Shown here one piece after another: positions 1-8,156 of a DNA stretch of 64,000 bases. This stretch comes from Aureivirga marina (GTDB lineage Bacteria > Bacteroidota > Bacteroidia > Flavobacteriales > Flavobacteriaceae): assembly GCF_015767265.1 (NCBI RefSeq), contig NZ_JADPIB010000001.1, forward strand, positions 62,001 through 126,000, read 5' to 3'. The notes beneath the pieces are model-generated. The model saw only the letters and a list, made by a program, of their open reading frames with translations. It searched no databases and was not told where the DNA came from. Each line of letters starts with the position of its first letter. Positions within the stretch are counted from its first letter, which is position 1. Made by a program: the position numbers and the translations under genes.

Positions 1-250
1 AAAGAGCTGGAACAACATTTTTCAAAGCATTCATATAAGTATCTGAAGAAAGAGCAATATAACAACCTGGCATTTCATGGGAAATATCCATTGTTCTTGT
101 TGCTTGAATGTCTGTAGTTTTTGAAGTTCCTCTTCCACCAATAACTGCAAGATTTTTTGGTTTTACAAGTTGAATAATTGTAGAAACAATATTTGAATAT
201 CTTATATCCAAATTTTCATCTTTTAAGTTGATTTTTTTCCTTTTAGTCAT
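1..250 (-). CDS. Phage terminase large subunit, N-terminal part (cut by window edge)
   Basis: The reading frame opens at an ATG at 250 and runs without a stop to base 1, so only about 83 residues are present. A Walker A-like P-loop, GGRGTSKT, is followed by a stretch ending in TYMNALKNVVPAL. Arg in the P-loop and the position some 40 residues from the start are typical of TerL ATPase domains, which power genome packaging into the procapsid. The start overlaps the stop of the upstream gene in GATGACTAA, so the two are translationally coupled. The nuclease domain lies outside the window. The identification rests on the P-loop and on the prophage context. Confidence 0.7.
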   Translation of the reverse strand, partial: MTKRKKINLKDENLDIRYSNIVSTIIQLVKPKNLAVIGGRGTSKTTDIQATRTMDISHEMPGCYIALSSDTYMNALKNVVPAL

Positions 251-872
251 CTTCTTCATTAAACATTTTAAAAGGTTCAACTTGTGCTTCAGATTTCAGT
301 TTATCTTTTTGCTTTTCTGTAATATCCATACTATCAATTTGAGCTGCAAGCATATTTCTATCTACTCGTTCTAAATCTTCAATATGATCTGCATTAATAG
401 TATAAATTGGAGTTTTCGGAATTAGTAAATGTTCTGGAAGCTTTTCTGGTTCTTTTTCTCCAGCTCCAGAAACTTCATAAGCCATTTTCAGTAATTTTCC
501 AGCTGTAATAATCCCTTTCTCATCTCTTGCAGTTGTTGCAGCTAGATTGGCTAAAGTTTCTATTTTTTCAGCTAACATAGCTCTATAAGCTTCTTTTTTC
601 GTTTGTCTATCTGAATAAAAGAAGTTCATTGAATCATGGTATCGAGTTTCAGCAGCAGCTTTTGAAAGATCTGGATATTTCTGTAATAATATTTTTACAA
701 TTTGTTTTTTTACTTTCCATTTATAATATAAATCTCGAACAAGATCTATTTGCTCCAGATACAAAGTCATTTCTTCATCTAATACATCATTTTTTCCATT
801 AGCCACCCATTCAGTAAGAATTTCATAATGTATTCCTTCTAATTCGCTTTCATAATTTTTTTTCTTTCTCAT
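243..872 (-). CDS. Putative phage DNA-packaging protein (small-terminase-like)
   Basis: This is a 209-aa, helix-rich protein with no signal or membrane segment. The middle (about residues 60-140) looks like a helix-turn-helix followed by a long helix, and the tail is acidic. It lies directly upstream of, and overlaps, the large terminase start, which is the usual place for a small terminase subunit that binds the packaging site. The role is inferred from position and general character only. No diagnostic motif is visible, so it could also be another packaging or head-completion protein. It overlaps the 104-aa gene before it by 4 bases (ATGA). Confidence 0.5.
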   Translation of the reverse strand: MRKKKNYESELEGIHYEILTEWVANGKNDVLDEEMTLYLEQIDLVRDLYYKWKVKKQIVKILLQKYPDLSKAAAETRYHDSMNFFYSDRQTKKEAYRAMLAEKIETLANLAATTARDEKGIITAGKLLKMAYEVSGAGEKEPEKLPEHLLIPKTPIYTINADHIEDLERVDRNMLAAQIDSMDITEKQKDKLKSEAQVEPFKMFNEEDD

Positions 873-1183
873 AAGTCTAAATATTCATTTTTTAAATTCT
901 CAAAGTCTGTAGTTTCTTTTCTTTTTTGTAATAAATCAATCATTCTACCATCTCCCATAATTGCAGAAATCTTCATAGCATCTTCAAGTTGAGTTTGATG
1001 TTTTAATCTTCCTTTTTGATAAGCCAAAAACACTCTTGAATTTTCATCTAACAAAGCATTTTTTAAAAGTTCTGAAGAAACTTCTAATGTTATAGCAATT
1101 TGATATGGAGTATAATTTTTAGCTGCTAATTCTTCAATCTGTGAATAATGAAAATCTGTGAAGTTGAATTTTAAAAGTTCCAT
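869..1183 (-). CDS. Small phage protein, possible helix-turn-helix
   Basis: This is a 104-aa soluble protein. Residues about 17-40 (AAKNYTPYQIAITLEVSSEL) have the spacing of a helix-turn-helix of the type found at the start of small terminase subunits. It is coupled by a 4-base overlap to the 209-aa gene downstream, and a terminator lies just upstream. The two proteins may act together in packaging. I do not recognise the family, so the function is inferred from position. Confidence 0.5.
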   Translation of the reverse strand: MELLKFNFTDFHYSQIEELAAKNYTPYQIAITLEVSSELLKNALLDENSRVFLAYQKGRLKHQTQLEDAMKISAIMGDGRMIDLLQKRKETTDFENLKNEYLDL

Positions 1184-1198
1184 ACAATTTGAATTTAA

Positions 1199-1224
1199 AA
1201 AAGCAAGCGGTTCGGCTTGCTTTG
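1199..1224 (-). terminator. Intrinsic terminator after the 257-aa phage gene
   Basis: An 8-bp perfect stem, AAGCAAGC (1201-1208) with GCTTGCTT (1215-1222), has a 6-base loop. On the minus strand it is followed by a T run. It sits between the stop at 1251 and the next gene start at 1183. Confidence 0.75.
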
Positions 1225-1250
1225 GTTACTATTTAGCTTACAAAAGAGTA

Positions 1251-2024
1251 TTATCTAGATTTTAATTCTGCTTCTATTAAAACAAGTTTTTCTTTATAAT
1301 AAATTACTTTTTTAGCATATTTTTCTTTTTTACTCTTGTCAGCCTTTTTAAGTTTCTCGTCATTTCTTCTAATATTCCTTTCCGTATTCTCTTTTTCTTT
1401 AGCCAAATCATCTGCGGATGATTGTTTTAATTCTTGAATAAGAATCTCTTTTTCCAACTTAGGATATTTACCAAGCCATTTCCCAGTTTTCTGATAAGAT
1501 TCTAATTCTTTAAAAATCTGTTTATTTTTAATATAAGGCTCAATTACATCCGCAGCAGCATCAAACAATTCATCTTCTTTTAAACCTTCAAAAAGTTGAT
1601 CATGTGCTTTTTTGTAAGCAGCATATGCAGTTATTAAATCTGCAACTAGAATTTTTGCAACGTCTGGACAATTTTCAGAAGTTAAAAAAGGGAATTGTTC
1701 ACGAATTGTTTTAGATTGATTTTCCTGCTTAGAATTATCAGTTTTTGTTGTAATATTCTCAGGAGTTTTATTTGTATTCTTTACCTTTTCAATTGTTGGA
1801 CAAACTTTTTTCTCAATTGGTTTTCTCAAGATAATATTCATCTTTCTCTCAGTAATTCCATATAACTTCGAAAGCTCATAACATAGTTTAGATCTATTTT
1901 CTTCAGTATCATTTAACCTTGTTAGAATCCTTGAGAAAGCAAGCGATTTTTTAGGATGCTTATTATATAATTCTTTTCCTTTTTGAAAAGAACGATCACT
2001 TTTAAAATATTCTAATATGTCCAT
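1251..2024 (-). CDS. Hypothetical phage protein with C-terminal coiled coil
   Basis: This is a 257-aa, very basic protein. The first 80 residues are helical, then comes a Thr/Asn/Lys-rich linker (about 85-110), a middle helical domain (about 110-200) and a charged helix or coiled coil to the end (NTERNIRRNDEKLKKADKSK). No family was recognised. It lies between the capsid gene group and the terminase genes and has its own terminator on each side, so it may be expressed separately from the capsid genes. The Lys/Glu-rich tail is reminiscent of scaffold or DNA-binding proteins, but that is only an impression. Confidence 0.5.
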   Translation of the reverse strand: MDILEYFKSDRSFQKGKELYNKHPKKSLAFSRILTRLNDTEENRSKLCYELSKLYGITERKMNIILRKPIEKKVCPTIEKVKNTNKTPENITTKTDNSKQENQSKTIREQFPFLTSENCPDVAKILVADLITAYAAYKKAHDQLFEGLKEDELFDAAADVIEPYIKNKQIFKELESYQKTGKWLGKYPKLEKEILIQELKQSSADDLAKEKENTERNIRRNDEKLKKADKSKKEKYAKKVIYYKEKLVLIEAELKSR

Positions 2025-2090
2025 AATATAAAGTCAGTTTAACAATCAATTATTGCAATTTATATTATGTAATCCCTTGAAAAAAGGACA

Positions 2091-2128
2091 TAAAAAAGCT
2101 TTTACCAATTAAAGTAAAAGCTTTTAAT
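2091..2128 (-). terminator. Intrinsic terminator after the 272-aa structural gene
   Basis: A 12-bp perfect stem, AAAAGCTTTTAC (2094-2105) with GTAAAAGCTTTT (2114-2125), has an 8-base loop. It is followed by T residues on the minus strand, immediately after the stop at 2148. Confidence 0.75.
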
Positions 2129-2147
2129 AATAAAATATGAAAGATAA

Positions 2148-2966
2148 TTATGTTCTTGATTGCTCGATCCAAATTAGATCTCCATCTTCAGAATTCTTAA
2201 ATGCTTTTAAGGTTAATATTTCTCCTTGATTTCCATACCAATCAGCACCATCTTTCAGAAATATTGTTGGCTTTGGATCTAAAAATGGAACATCAACATT
2301 ATTTCCATAACCTACAATTGAAATCACATCTCCGTGATTACCTCCATTAATACCACTAACCTCTAAACCATCAGCAATAATTCTATATTCTCCAGAACCA
2401 GTAAAATTAATTTCCGTATCTCCATCCACGATAACACCCATTGGTTCATCGAATGTTACACTTCCAAAATAAAATCCTGGTAAATATTTATTTTTAACAG
2501 TAGCTTCAAATTTGAAAATATTTTTAGTTGCTTCAAAATCATTTTGACCTTCTAATTTAAGCTGTAAAGGCGCACATGGAGTTCCATAAACTTTATAGTA
2601 AAAGTTATTTGTACATCCTGTTCTTTGAAGAATAATCACATTCTCATTCGTCAAATCAGCAATAGCTTCATTTATTTCAAGAGAATCTCCAGGATGTGCA
2701 AATTCAGTTCCATGCATAAATCCTTTTGAATCTTCTTCACCATCAGACGTTTTAGTTGGTTTAATAGAAGAAGGTGTTGCATAAATTTTAATTGAATAAG
2801 CTCCTTCTTTTAAAACAATATCAGAAATCATTTTAACTTTCCCAGAATCTCTATCAGGAAAAGTTAGAATATCCTTAGTATAAACAATTATGATATTAGG
2901 ATCTTTTGATTCAGCTACTCCAGCAGCTTTATTAGTTTTTAAAACATTTTTTTTTACAAATGACAT
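2148..2966 (-). CDS. Putative phage virion structural protein
   Basis: This is a 272-aa, beta-rich soluble protein with many Gly and Thr and no signal peptide. The C-terminal 90 residues contain TIFLKDGADWYGNQGEILTL and end in DLIWIEQSR. This ending resembles capsid decoration or tail-tube segments and weakly echoes the C-terminal repeats of the capsid protein encoded next upstream. Its position just after the major capsid gene supports a decoration, head-tail or tail-tube role. It is separated from the capsid gene by a terminator, so the two may be transcribed at different levels. The exact role is not established. Confidence 0.5.
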   Translation of the reverse strand: MSFVKKNVLKTNKAAGVAESKDPNIIIVYTKDILTFPDRDSGKVKMISDIVLKEGAYSIKIYATPSSIKPTKTSDGEEDSKGFMHGTEFAHPGDSLEINEAIADLTNENVIILQRTGCTNNFYYKVYGTPCAPLQLKLEGQNDFEATKNIFKFEATVKNKYLPGFYFGSVTFDEPMGVIVDGDTEINFTGSGEYRIIADGLEVSGINGGNHGDVISIVGYGNNVDVPFLDPKPTIFLKDGADWYGNQGEILTLKAFKNSEDGDLIWIEQSRT

Positions 2967-2990
2967 AAGTATATTTTTATAGATTAAAGC

Positions 2991-3022
2991 AAAAAAAGAA
3001 GCTAAACAAATAGCTTCTTTTG
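2991..3022 (-). terminator. Intrinsic terminator after the major capsid gene
   Basis: A 10-bp stem, AAAGAAGCTA (2995-3004) with TAGCTTCTTT (3011-3020), has a 6-base loop. It is followed by seven T residues on the minus strand. Confidence 0.75.
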
Positions 3023-3030
3023 ATTAAATA

Positions 3031-5181
3031 CTATCCTCGTTTTCCTTCAATGAATTTTTGACCTGTAAAAGTTAATTCAATGAATTTACCAGTTGTTAAA
3101 GTGATATCTGAAGCTAAAGAAAATTTAGAGTTTGATTTTTTAAGAATTGAAGGATTCGTATCCGAACCTCCTGTAATTCGATAAGTTTCTCCAGGAATAG
3201 CATTTAAAATATCTGAAATCTCAACTTGTGAAGTATTTTCTGAAGTAACAAACTCCATTCCTTCAGCAGCATCTAATTCAGTAACATCTGAATTTAATTT
3301 TACTCCATCATATTCTTTTGCTAAATCAACTCTTTTAATTTCAAGTAATTTAGAATCTGATCTAACTAAAAGAACTAATTCAATATTTGGTTTTAAAACA
3401 CAATCTCCACCTGATAAAATAATTTTATCATTATTTTTAATTGTAGAAGGATTCTCTTCATTATCTCCTTTTAAGTAAATTAATTCTCCTGGAGTAACAT
3501 CAATAATATCTGTGACTTCTTTAGGAGAAGTATTTCCTTTTCCAACAATAATTGCATTATGATATTTTGCAGTTAAAGTTGTTGTATTTGCATCTGCTGG
3601 AACATAAACATCATTACAAATTTCAACATCATTACTGAAGAATAATTGGTTTTCAAATGAAACCATTTTACTTGCTTTAATATCCGCTCCAAAACACTCA
3701 ATCATGATTCCAAGTTTATAATCACAAGCTATTTGAATACCTCTAATTTTCTTGATCATACTGAAATTATTCTCTTCTCCAACTTTATCAACCATAACAG
3801 TGATATTATCTGGAAGTGTAATGTAAAATAAATCAGATCCTTCAAGTTGAACAAGGCTATCAAATTTAACATTTGGATATCCATCTACAGAATCCATTGT
3901 TCCTTTATAATCTGTATTTACTCCCTTAGCAAATTCCCATCCTTCTTTATATGCTCTTAACCAAGAAGGAGAAATTCCAAATCTTAGTTCTGGTAAAGTT
4001 TTAATATCATAAGGTAAAGAATCACACATTTTCTTTACATATTCGAAAATGTTTTGTTTAGTTGGCTTACCAAGTTTAAATGGAACATAAGTTTGATTTC
4101 TATTTAGAGAAATCAATTTTAATAAACCAGTCATTCGATTTAAATAGCTAGCTGGAGTATTTGAATCTTCTGAAGGATTATATACTCCTTTTACAAGAAC
4201 AATTTTATCTTCTTTTCTTGCATGTTTAATCAAATTTTCAACTAAATATTGAACAAAAGATAATTTATAAGGATCTGAACCATTTAAATCAAACTGAGAT
4301 TGTAACCAAGTTTTTTCTAATTTTTGTAATTCATATCCTTCATATTCAATATCAATTTGAACATCATAAACTTTTCCAATTTGTGGAACGAATCGACTTT
4401 TATTTTTTGGTAACCAATCTTTTTTTCTTGCTTGTGTTATTTCTCCAGAAACTAACTTAGCCATGATATATTTATCAGAAACTCCAGAAACTAATTTCCA
4501 ATGTGCAGGAATACCATAACTATCTCTTAATAATGTCTCAATATTGGGAGAAAATTTTGCAGCATAATCTTGAATATCGCTATTAATCTTCTCAATATTA
4601 ATCGTATTCCATTCAGTCAAAGCAACTGTATCTAATGTTGATTCTTTAGAAGTTATATCTTTAAAATTTTTATTCCAGGATCTACCTTCAATAGCATTGA
4701 ATTTTTCATTACTTGAGAACAAATGTGTTTCTGAATGACCAATTTGTTTCATATTATCTAGTTTAACGGTTTCAATAGAGGTTTCTGGTTCAGGTTCGTT
4801 TGCCAATTTTAATAAATCAGCTTGTAATTGCTTTATTTGTTTATCTTTTGAAGCTCCAATTTCTATTACCTTTTGTGCTTTTTGTAAAATTGATTCTTCT
4901 TCCTCATTACCTTCACCATCTTCCGTGTTAGCTTCAGAATTGCTATTTTCCTCTAAAAAAGCATTAATAGTTTGATCTAATTCCTTTGAATTTAATCCAG
5001 CTTCTAATTTTGCATTATATTCTTTTGAAAACTTTGCAGTTAATTCTTCTGTTTTATCTCCAAAAGTTGCTTTCAATTTTTCTTTTTGTTCTGATGTAAA
5101 CTCTAGTTTTCCATCTGCAAAAGCTTTTAAGTTTAATTTTGTTAAGATTAAAGCTTCGATTATTTTAAAATTAATTGGCAT
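3031..5181 (-). CDS. Phage major capsid protein with fused scaffold-like head and duplicated C-terminal domain
   Basis: This 716-aa protein builds the phage head. Residues 1-150 are charged and helical with an acidic low-complexity stretch (about 83-97), resembling a fused scaffold or delta domain. Residues about 170-530 have the pattern of an HK97-like capsid core (a long helix, KHARKEDKIVLVKGV, and a C-terminal motif around IRGIQIACDYKLGIMIECFG). After that come two tandem copies of a beta domain, about residues 551-617 and 650-716, both with the order TS-E-DI-PGE-GG-NPS-K-L-GK. The S49 protease gene lies just upstream, which fits proteolytic removal of the N-terminal part. The capsid assignment is inferred from size, pattern and neighbours. 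Confidence 0.65.
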   Translation of the reverse strand: MPINFKIIEALILTKLNLKAFADGKLEFTSEQKEKLKATFGDKTEELTAKFSKEYNAKLEAGLNSKELDQTINAFLEENSNSEANTEDGEGNEEEESILQKAQKVIEIGASKDKQIKQLQADLLKLANEPEPETSIETVKLDNMKQIGHSETHLFSSNEKFNAIEGRSWNKNFKDITSKESTLDTVALTEWNTINIEKINSDIQDYAAKFSPNIETLLRDSYGIPAHWKLVSGVSDKYIMAKLVSGEITQARKKDWLPKNKSRFVPQIGKVYDVQIDIEYEGYELQKLEKTWLQSQFDLNGSDPYKLSFVQYLVENLIKHARKEDKIVLVKGVYNPSEDSNTPASYLNRMTGLLKLISLNRNQTYVPFKLGKPTKQNIFEYVKKMCDSLPYDIKTLPELRFGISPSWLRAYKEGWEFAKGVNTDYKGTMDSVDGYPNVKFDSLVQLEGSDLFYITLPDNITVMVDKVGEENNFSMIKKIRGIQIACDYKLGIMIECFGADIKASKMVSFENQLFFSNDVEICNDVYVPADANTTTLTAKYHNAIIVGKGNTSPKEVTDIIDVTPGELIYLKGDNEENPSTIKNNDKIILSGGDCVLKPNIELVLLVRSDSKLLEIKRVDLAKEYDGVKLNSDVTELDAAEGMEFVTSENTSQVEISDILNAIPGETYRITGGSDTNPSILKKSNSKFSLASDITLTTGKFIELTFTGQKFIEGKRG

Positions 5182-5194
5182 TATTTATCTGATT

Positions 5195-6085
5195 TTACGA
5201 GTTTAAAAATGAGTTTATATTAGCTAGTTCATGAACTTTTTGAACTGCCTTTTCAAAAGTTCCTATTTCATTGATTAGTCCATATTCTAATGCTTGTTCA
5301 GCATAGAACATTTTACCTTTCAATATCCCTGGAACATCTTGTTTTAATTTTGGATGTTTTACTTTGATTGTTTCTTGAAATTGTTTTGCAGTAGGATTTA
5401 AATATTCTTCTTTTATCAACTTATACTTTCCTTTTTCGGCAAGAGTGAAAGCTTTGTTTTTATCTTCAGAATAATCAGAAACAATTATATGTTCTTCTAT
5501 TCCTAAATCTTCATAGAATTTTTTATAAGAAAATAAATGAGCTAATACTCCAATAGATCCAAACATTGCTGAAATATTATTTTCAGCAAATGAATAATCA
5601 CAATAGCTTTTAACCCAAATTGCAGCAGAAGCACAAATATCACAAAGTGCAACAACTGGTTTTTTCTTTCTTTTTAAAAAATTGGCGAATACTGGAACCG
5701 CTTTAACTGCTCCTCCTCCAGAATCGATTCTTAAAATTGTTCCAACTACATTTGGATGTTTATCAAGAGCTTCTAACATTTCAACAAGTTCATCAGCTCC
5801 CCATAAATACCAATTACCATATTTAATCATTGGTCCAATTAGATTTACTACTCCAACTGTTCCTGGAGGAATATCATTTGATCTGTTTTCAATCTTATCT
5901 CCATTTTCATCAACTAGGTAATTTATATTAGCTTCTAATTCTCTTCCTTCAGAATCAGCTCTTCCAGAAAGTATTTTTGCAAAAAGTGGTTTGTACTCAT
6001 AAAGTGAACTAGGAGAAATTGCCCAAAGCGAAGAAAATAGTTCTAATGACGATTTACTTTTCATGTATAAGTTTGTTTTATACAA
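5195..6085 (-). CDS. S49 family serine peptidase, probable capsid maturation protease
   Basis: This is a 296-aa cytoplasmic SppA-type protease. Seen directly: a strand with RIDSGGG (119-125) forming the oxyanion region, the likely catalytic Ser153 in CASAAIW (151-157), an FGSIGV element (175-180) and the following Lys-rich segment that should provide the general base Lys. It lacks a signal peptide and is the length of single-domain phage S49 proteins rather than host SppA. It precedes the capsid gene by 13 bases, the usual arrangement for a protease that trims scaffold or capsid during procapsid maturation. Confidence 0.85.
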   Translation of the reverse strand: MYKTNLYMKSKSSLELFSSLWAISPSSLYEYKPLFAKILSGRADSEGRELEANINYLVDENGDKIENRSNDIPPGTVGVVNLIGPMIKYGNWYLWGADELVEMLEALDKHPNVVGTILRIDSGGGAVKAVPVFANFLKRKKKPVVALCDICASAAIWVKSYCDYSFAENNISAMFGSIGVLAHLFSYKKFYEDLGIEEHIIVSDYSEDKNKAFTLAEKGKYKLIKEEYLNPTAKQFQETIKVKHPKLKQDVPGILKGKMFYAEQALEYGLINEIGTFEKAVQKVHELANINSFLNS

Positions 6086-6120
6086 TTTTAATCTTAATAG
6101 AAGATTGAGAAAAGGACAAT

Positions 6121-6149
6121 AAAAAAAGCCCTTATTTCTAAGGGCTTGT
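6121..6149 (-). terminator. Intrinsic terminator after the 179-aa gene
   Basis: A 9-bp stem, AAGCCCTTA (6126-6134) with TAAGGGCTT (6139-6147), has a 4-base loop. It is followed by seven T residues on the minus strand. It separates the protease/capsid unit from the preceding gene. Confidence 0.8.
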
Positions 6150-6228
6150 ATTGGGAATTTATGAATGAAAAGAAAAAGTATTTTTTTTGATTTTTTTATT
6201 TCAATTTTTAAAAAAATCAGGGACAGTT

Positions 6229-6768
6229 TTATCCTAAATTTTTTAATAGCTTATTTAATGGGGGTTCGCAAGCTTTTTTACTTCGATAATATTGTTTTTT
6301 ATACCTTTCAAACTCTGATTCGTTAAAAGGAACTCTATGTTTTTGTAAAAATTCAATAATTGCAGCATTTTGTTTTCCCTTTTTCCCTTCTCTATAAAAA
6401 GCAACTCCATCAACGAAACTAAAAAGATTAGTTTCAAAAAAAGCTTGAAATACTTTTATGATAGATTCTCTAGATTTCTCTGAAAGATAAACAAAAGAAT
6501 ATCTATTTTCTACAAATGATTCTTCTTTATTTTGTTTAATTCTAACTGGTATAGAAATGTATAAAGTAAATCCTTCTTTTACTTTAATTGGTTTATCTGT
6601 TTCTTCTAATAATAATAAAATTAACTCTCCAAGTTTACTTCTTTTTGAAACATGTAAAGCTTTAGATTCATAACCGTTTATATTTTCAACTGGTGTCTTT
6701 AGTTGGAAATATAAATAGTAAGCCAAATGATCTGGCAATTCAAAGGGTATTAAGGCTCTTTTTGACAT
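6229..6768 (-). CDS. Hypothetical prophage protein
   Basis: This is a 179-aa soluble, basic protein (ending KACEPPLNKLLKNLG) that I do not recognise. The N-terminal half is mixed beta/alpha and the C-terminal 50 residues look like a short DNA-binding helical bundle with a Tyr/Lys-rich helix (FERYKKQYYRSKK). It has its own upstream palindrome (6803-6816) and downstream terminator, so it is probably an independent transcription unit within the phage late region. A regulatory or DNA-binding role is conceivable but unproven. Confidence 0.5.
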   Translation of the reverse strand: MSKRALIPFELPDHLAYYLYFQLKTPVENINGYESKALHVSKRSKLGELILLLLEETDKPIKVKEGFTLYISIPVRIKQNKEESFVENRYSFVYLSEKSRESIIKVFQAFFETNLFSFVDGVAFYREGKKGKQNAAIIEFLQKHRVPFNESEFERYKKQYYRSKKACEPPLNKLLKNLG

Positions 6769-6794
6769 ACTGCAATATATTTTTTAAGAAATTT

Positions 6795-6820
6795 CATTAC
6801 AATACGGGTTCCCGTAATGT
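6795..6820. promoter_or_regulatory. GC-rich palindrome upstream of the 179-aa gene
   Basis: TACGGG (6803-6808), TT, CCCGTA (6811-6816) is a perfect 6-bp inverted repeat. An overlapping outer pair, CATTAC (6795-6800) and GTAATG (6814-6819), competes for the same bases. It stands out in AT-rich DNA 27 bases upstream of the minus-strand start and is not followed by a T run on that strand, so an operator or leader hairpin is more likely than a terminator. Confidence 0.4.
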
Positions 6821-6845
6821 TGATAACTTTTTTTTTCGTATGCAT

Positions 6846-7175
6846 TTAATTTATTGCTTTTAGCTTCTCTATTTCATGTTTAAGTTTTGAGATTTCAATA
6901 TCTTTTTTTATCAATTCTTTTTTCAATTCATTATTGGATTTAAAAGTATCATTCAAAAGCTTTTCTAATTCATCACCTTTCTTTTCTGCTTCTTTCAAAT
7001 TATTTTTTAAATCTTCTATCATATCCCTGTAAATAATTAAAGATTTAGAAACATTTTCTAATTCATTGGTATTAATTACAGTATTTCGTTTTTTTCTCTC
7101 AAGAATCCACATAAGTATTCCTCCTGATCCCAAAAAATAGGGCAAAAATGTTGATATATAATTTGATATTTCCAT
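6846..7175 (-). CDS. Small membrane-anchored coiled-coil phage protein
   Basis: This is a 109-aa protein with one N-terminal hydrophobic segment (about residues 8-25) followed by basic residues and an uninterrupted coiled coil (about 40-107). Short one-TM coiled-coil proteins of this build occur in phage lysis cassettes (holin accessory or inner spanin), but no endolysin gene is adjacent, so the lysis role is only a guess. It is separated from the 121-aa gene by 2 bases and is therefore co-transcribed with the four genes upstream. Confidence 0.5.
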   Translation of the reverse strand: MEISNYISTFLPYFLGSGGILMWILERKKRNTVINTNELENVSKSLIIYRDMIEDLKNNLKEAEKKGDELEKLLNDTFKSNNELKKELIKKDIEISKLKHEIEKLKAIN

Positions 7176-7177
7176 TT

Positions 7178-7543
7178 CTAAACTTGTTTAGTATGTAGTT
7201 CCCAAATCTCTGAAGTAGAATTATGAACAGGATCTTGTTGCGTTTCTAATAACAAACCTTTTGATAGAGCTAAATCAAAAAGTTCTGGAGTTGATTTGTC
7301 TCCAGTTATATTCCAAAAAATATTTACTTCTTCTAAACTTTTACTTCTAACATTTCTATCAAATTCTTCATAAATAAAAATCCCATTTTGATTTTTAACT
7401 TTATAATCTACTACTTCAAATAAAAACTTTCCTAGTTCTTTATCCCTTACATATTTGACAATATCCAAAGCAACTAAAATTGTTTCTTTTTTATTTGATC
7501 TACTATTAATTGTAATCTCAATTGGTTCTTTAGTTATAATCAT
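7178..7543 (-). CDS. Hypothetical prophage protein
   Basis: This is a 121-aa soluble protein of mixed alpha/beta character with no recognisable motif. It lies in a tight run of minus-strand genes (2-base gap downstream, 12-base gap upstream) with tail or fibre candidates, so it is probably a late virion or assembly protein. Confidence 0.45.
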   Translation of the reverse strand: MIITKEPIEITINSRSNKKETILVALDIVKYVRDKELGKFLFEVVDYKVKNQNGIFIYEEFDRNVRSKSLEEVNIFWNITGDKSTPELFDLALSKGLLLETQQDPVHNSTSEIWELHTKQV

Positions 7544-7555
7544 ATCTATATTATT

Positions 7556-8155
7556 TTAGGAAATCCATGTAACTTGACTTTCAGAATCTGGAAGATGATC
7601 TAACAATTTTTGTAAACTTGGAATTATTGTTAATTCTCTTAATTCAGAATTTAAAACTGCTCGAAATTTATCTGGAGAGTTTAACGGTAAACAACGAAAA
7701 GTATATGCATATGGAAAAGTATGTTTATTAAAACTTTTCAATTTTGGAATGTATAAATCTTCTAAAGCATAACATTGATCTAAAAAACTCCAATTAACAG
7801 ATTGTAAATTTGGTAAATACAATCTCTTTAAAACTATATTTTCTCTTAATCTAAATGGATGTGGTCTGCTTCCAGTTATCAATCCTTCAGCATCAATAAT
7901 TTCTGTTGGACATGGCTTTTCAAAAGCAAAAGCAGATTGTTCAAATTCTAATGTTGAATCATTACTATAATAAAGTAATACATCATTCCCTTCTACTACA
8001 CTATATTTAAATTCCTTTTTAGAATTTGGAACATCATAATCAATTGCAAAAAGTTTTTGTAATTCTTCATCGTTCAAATTATAACTCGCAAAATCAGTTA
8101 GTTTAATTTTCTTATGATTTGATTGAGAAAAAACATGGCTAATTAATCCAGTCAT
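7556..8155 (-). CDS. Leucine-rich-repeat-like prophage protein
   Basis: This is a 199-aa soluble protein. About residues 105-145 carry two to three irregular repeats of the L-x-L-x-x-L/I-x-S type (LKRLYLPNLQSVNWSFL, LEDLYIPKLKSFNKHTF), as in BspA-like leucine-rich repeats. The N-terminal half is unique. It sits 1 base from the following 170-aa gene, in the putative tail region. LRR-like segments in virion proteins can act in adhesion, so a role in the tail tip or host recognition is possible. It is not assigned to a family. Confidence 0.5.
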   Translation of the reverse strand: MTGLISHVFSQSNHKKIKLTDFASYNLNDEELQKLFAIDYDVPNSKKEFKYSVVEGNDVLLYYSNDSTLEFEQSAFAFEKPCPTEIIDAEGLITGSRPHPFRLRENIVLKRLYLPNLQSVNWSFLDQCYALEDLYIPKLKSFNKHTFPYAYTFRCLPLNSPDKFRAVLNSELRELTIIPSLQKLLDHLPDSESQVTWIS

Positions 8156-8156
8156 A

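Noticed and set aside
5682-5921. A plus-strand reading frame opposite the S49 protease gene
   Set aside because: It is the antisense shadow of a well-supported gene and its composition (Pro/Ser/Ile-rich, no motif) is typical of such shadows.
6255-6437. A second frame inside the 179-aa phage gene
   Set aside because: It overlaps fully with the longer gene in another frame and has no supporting motif or start signal.
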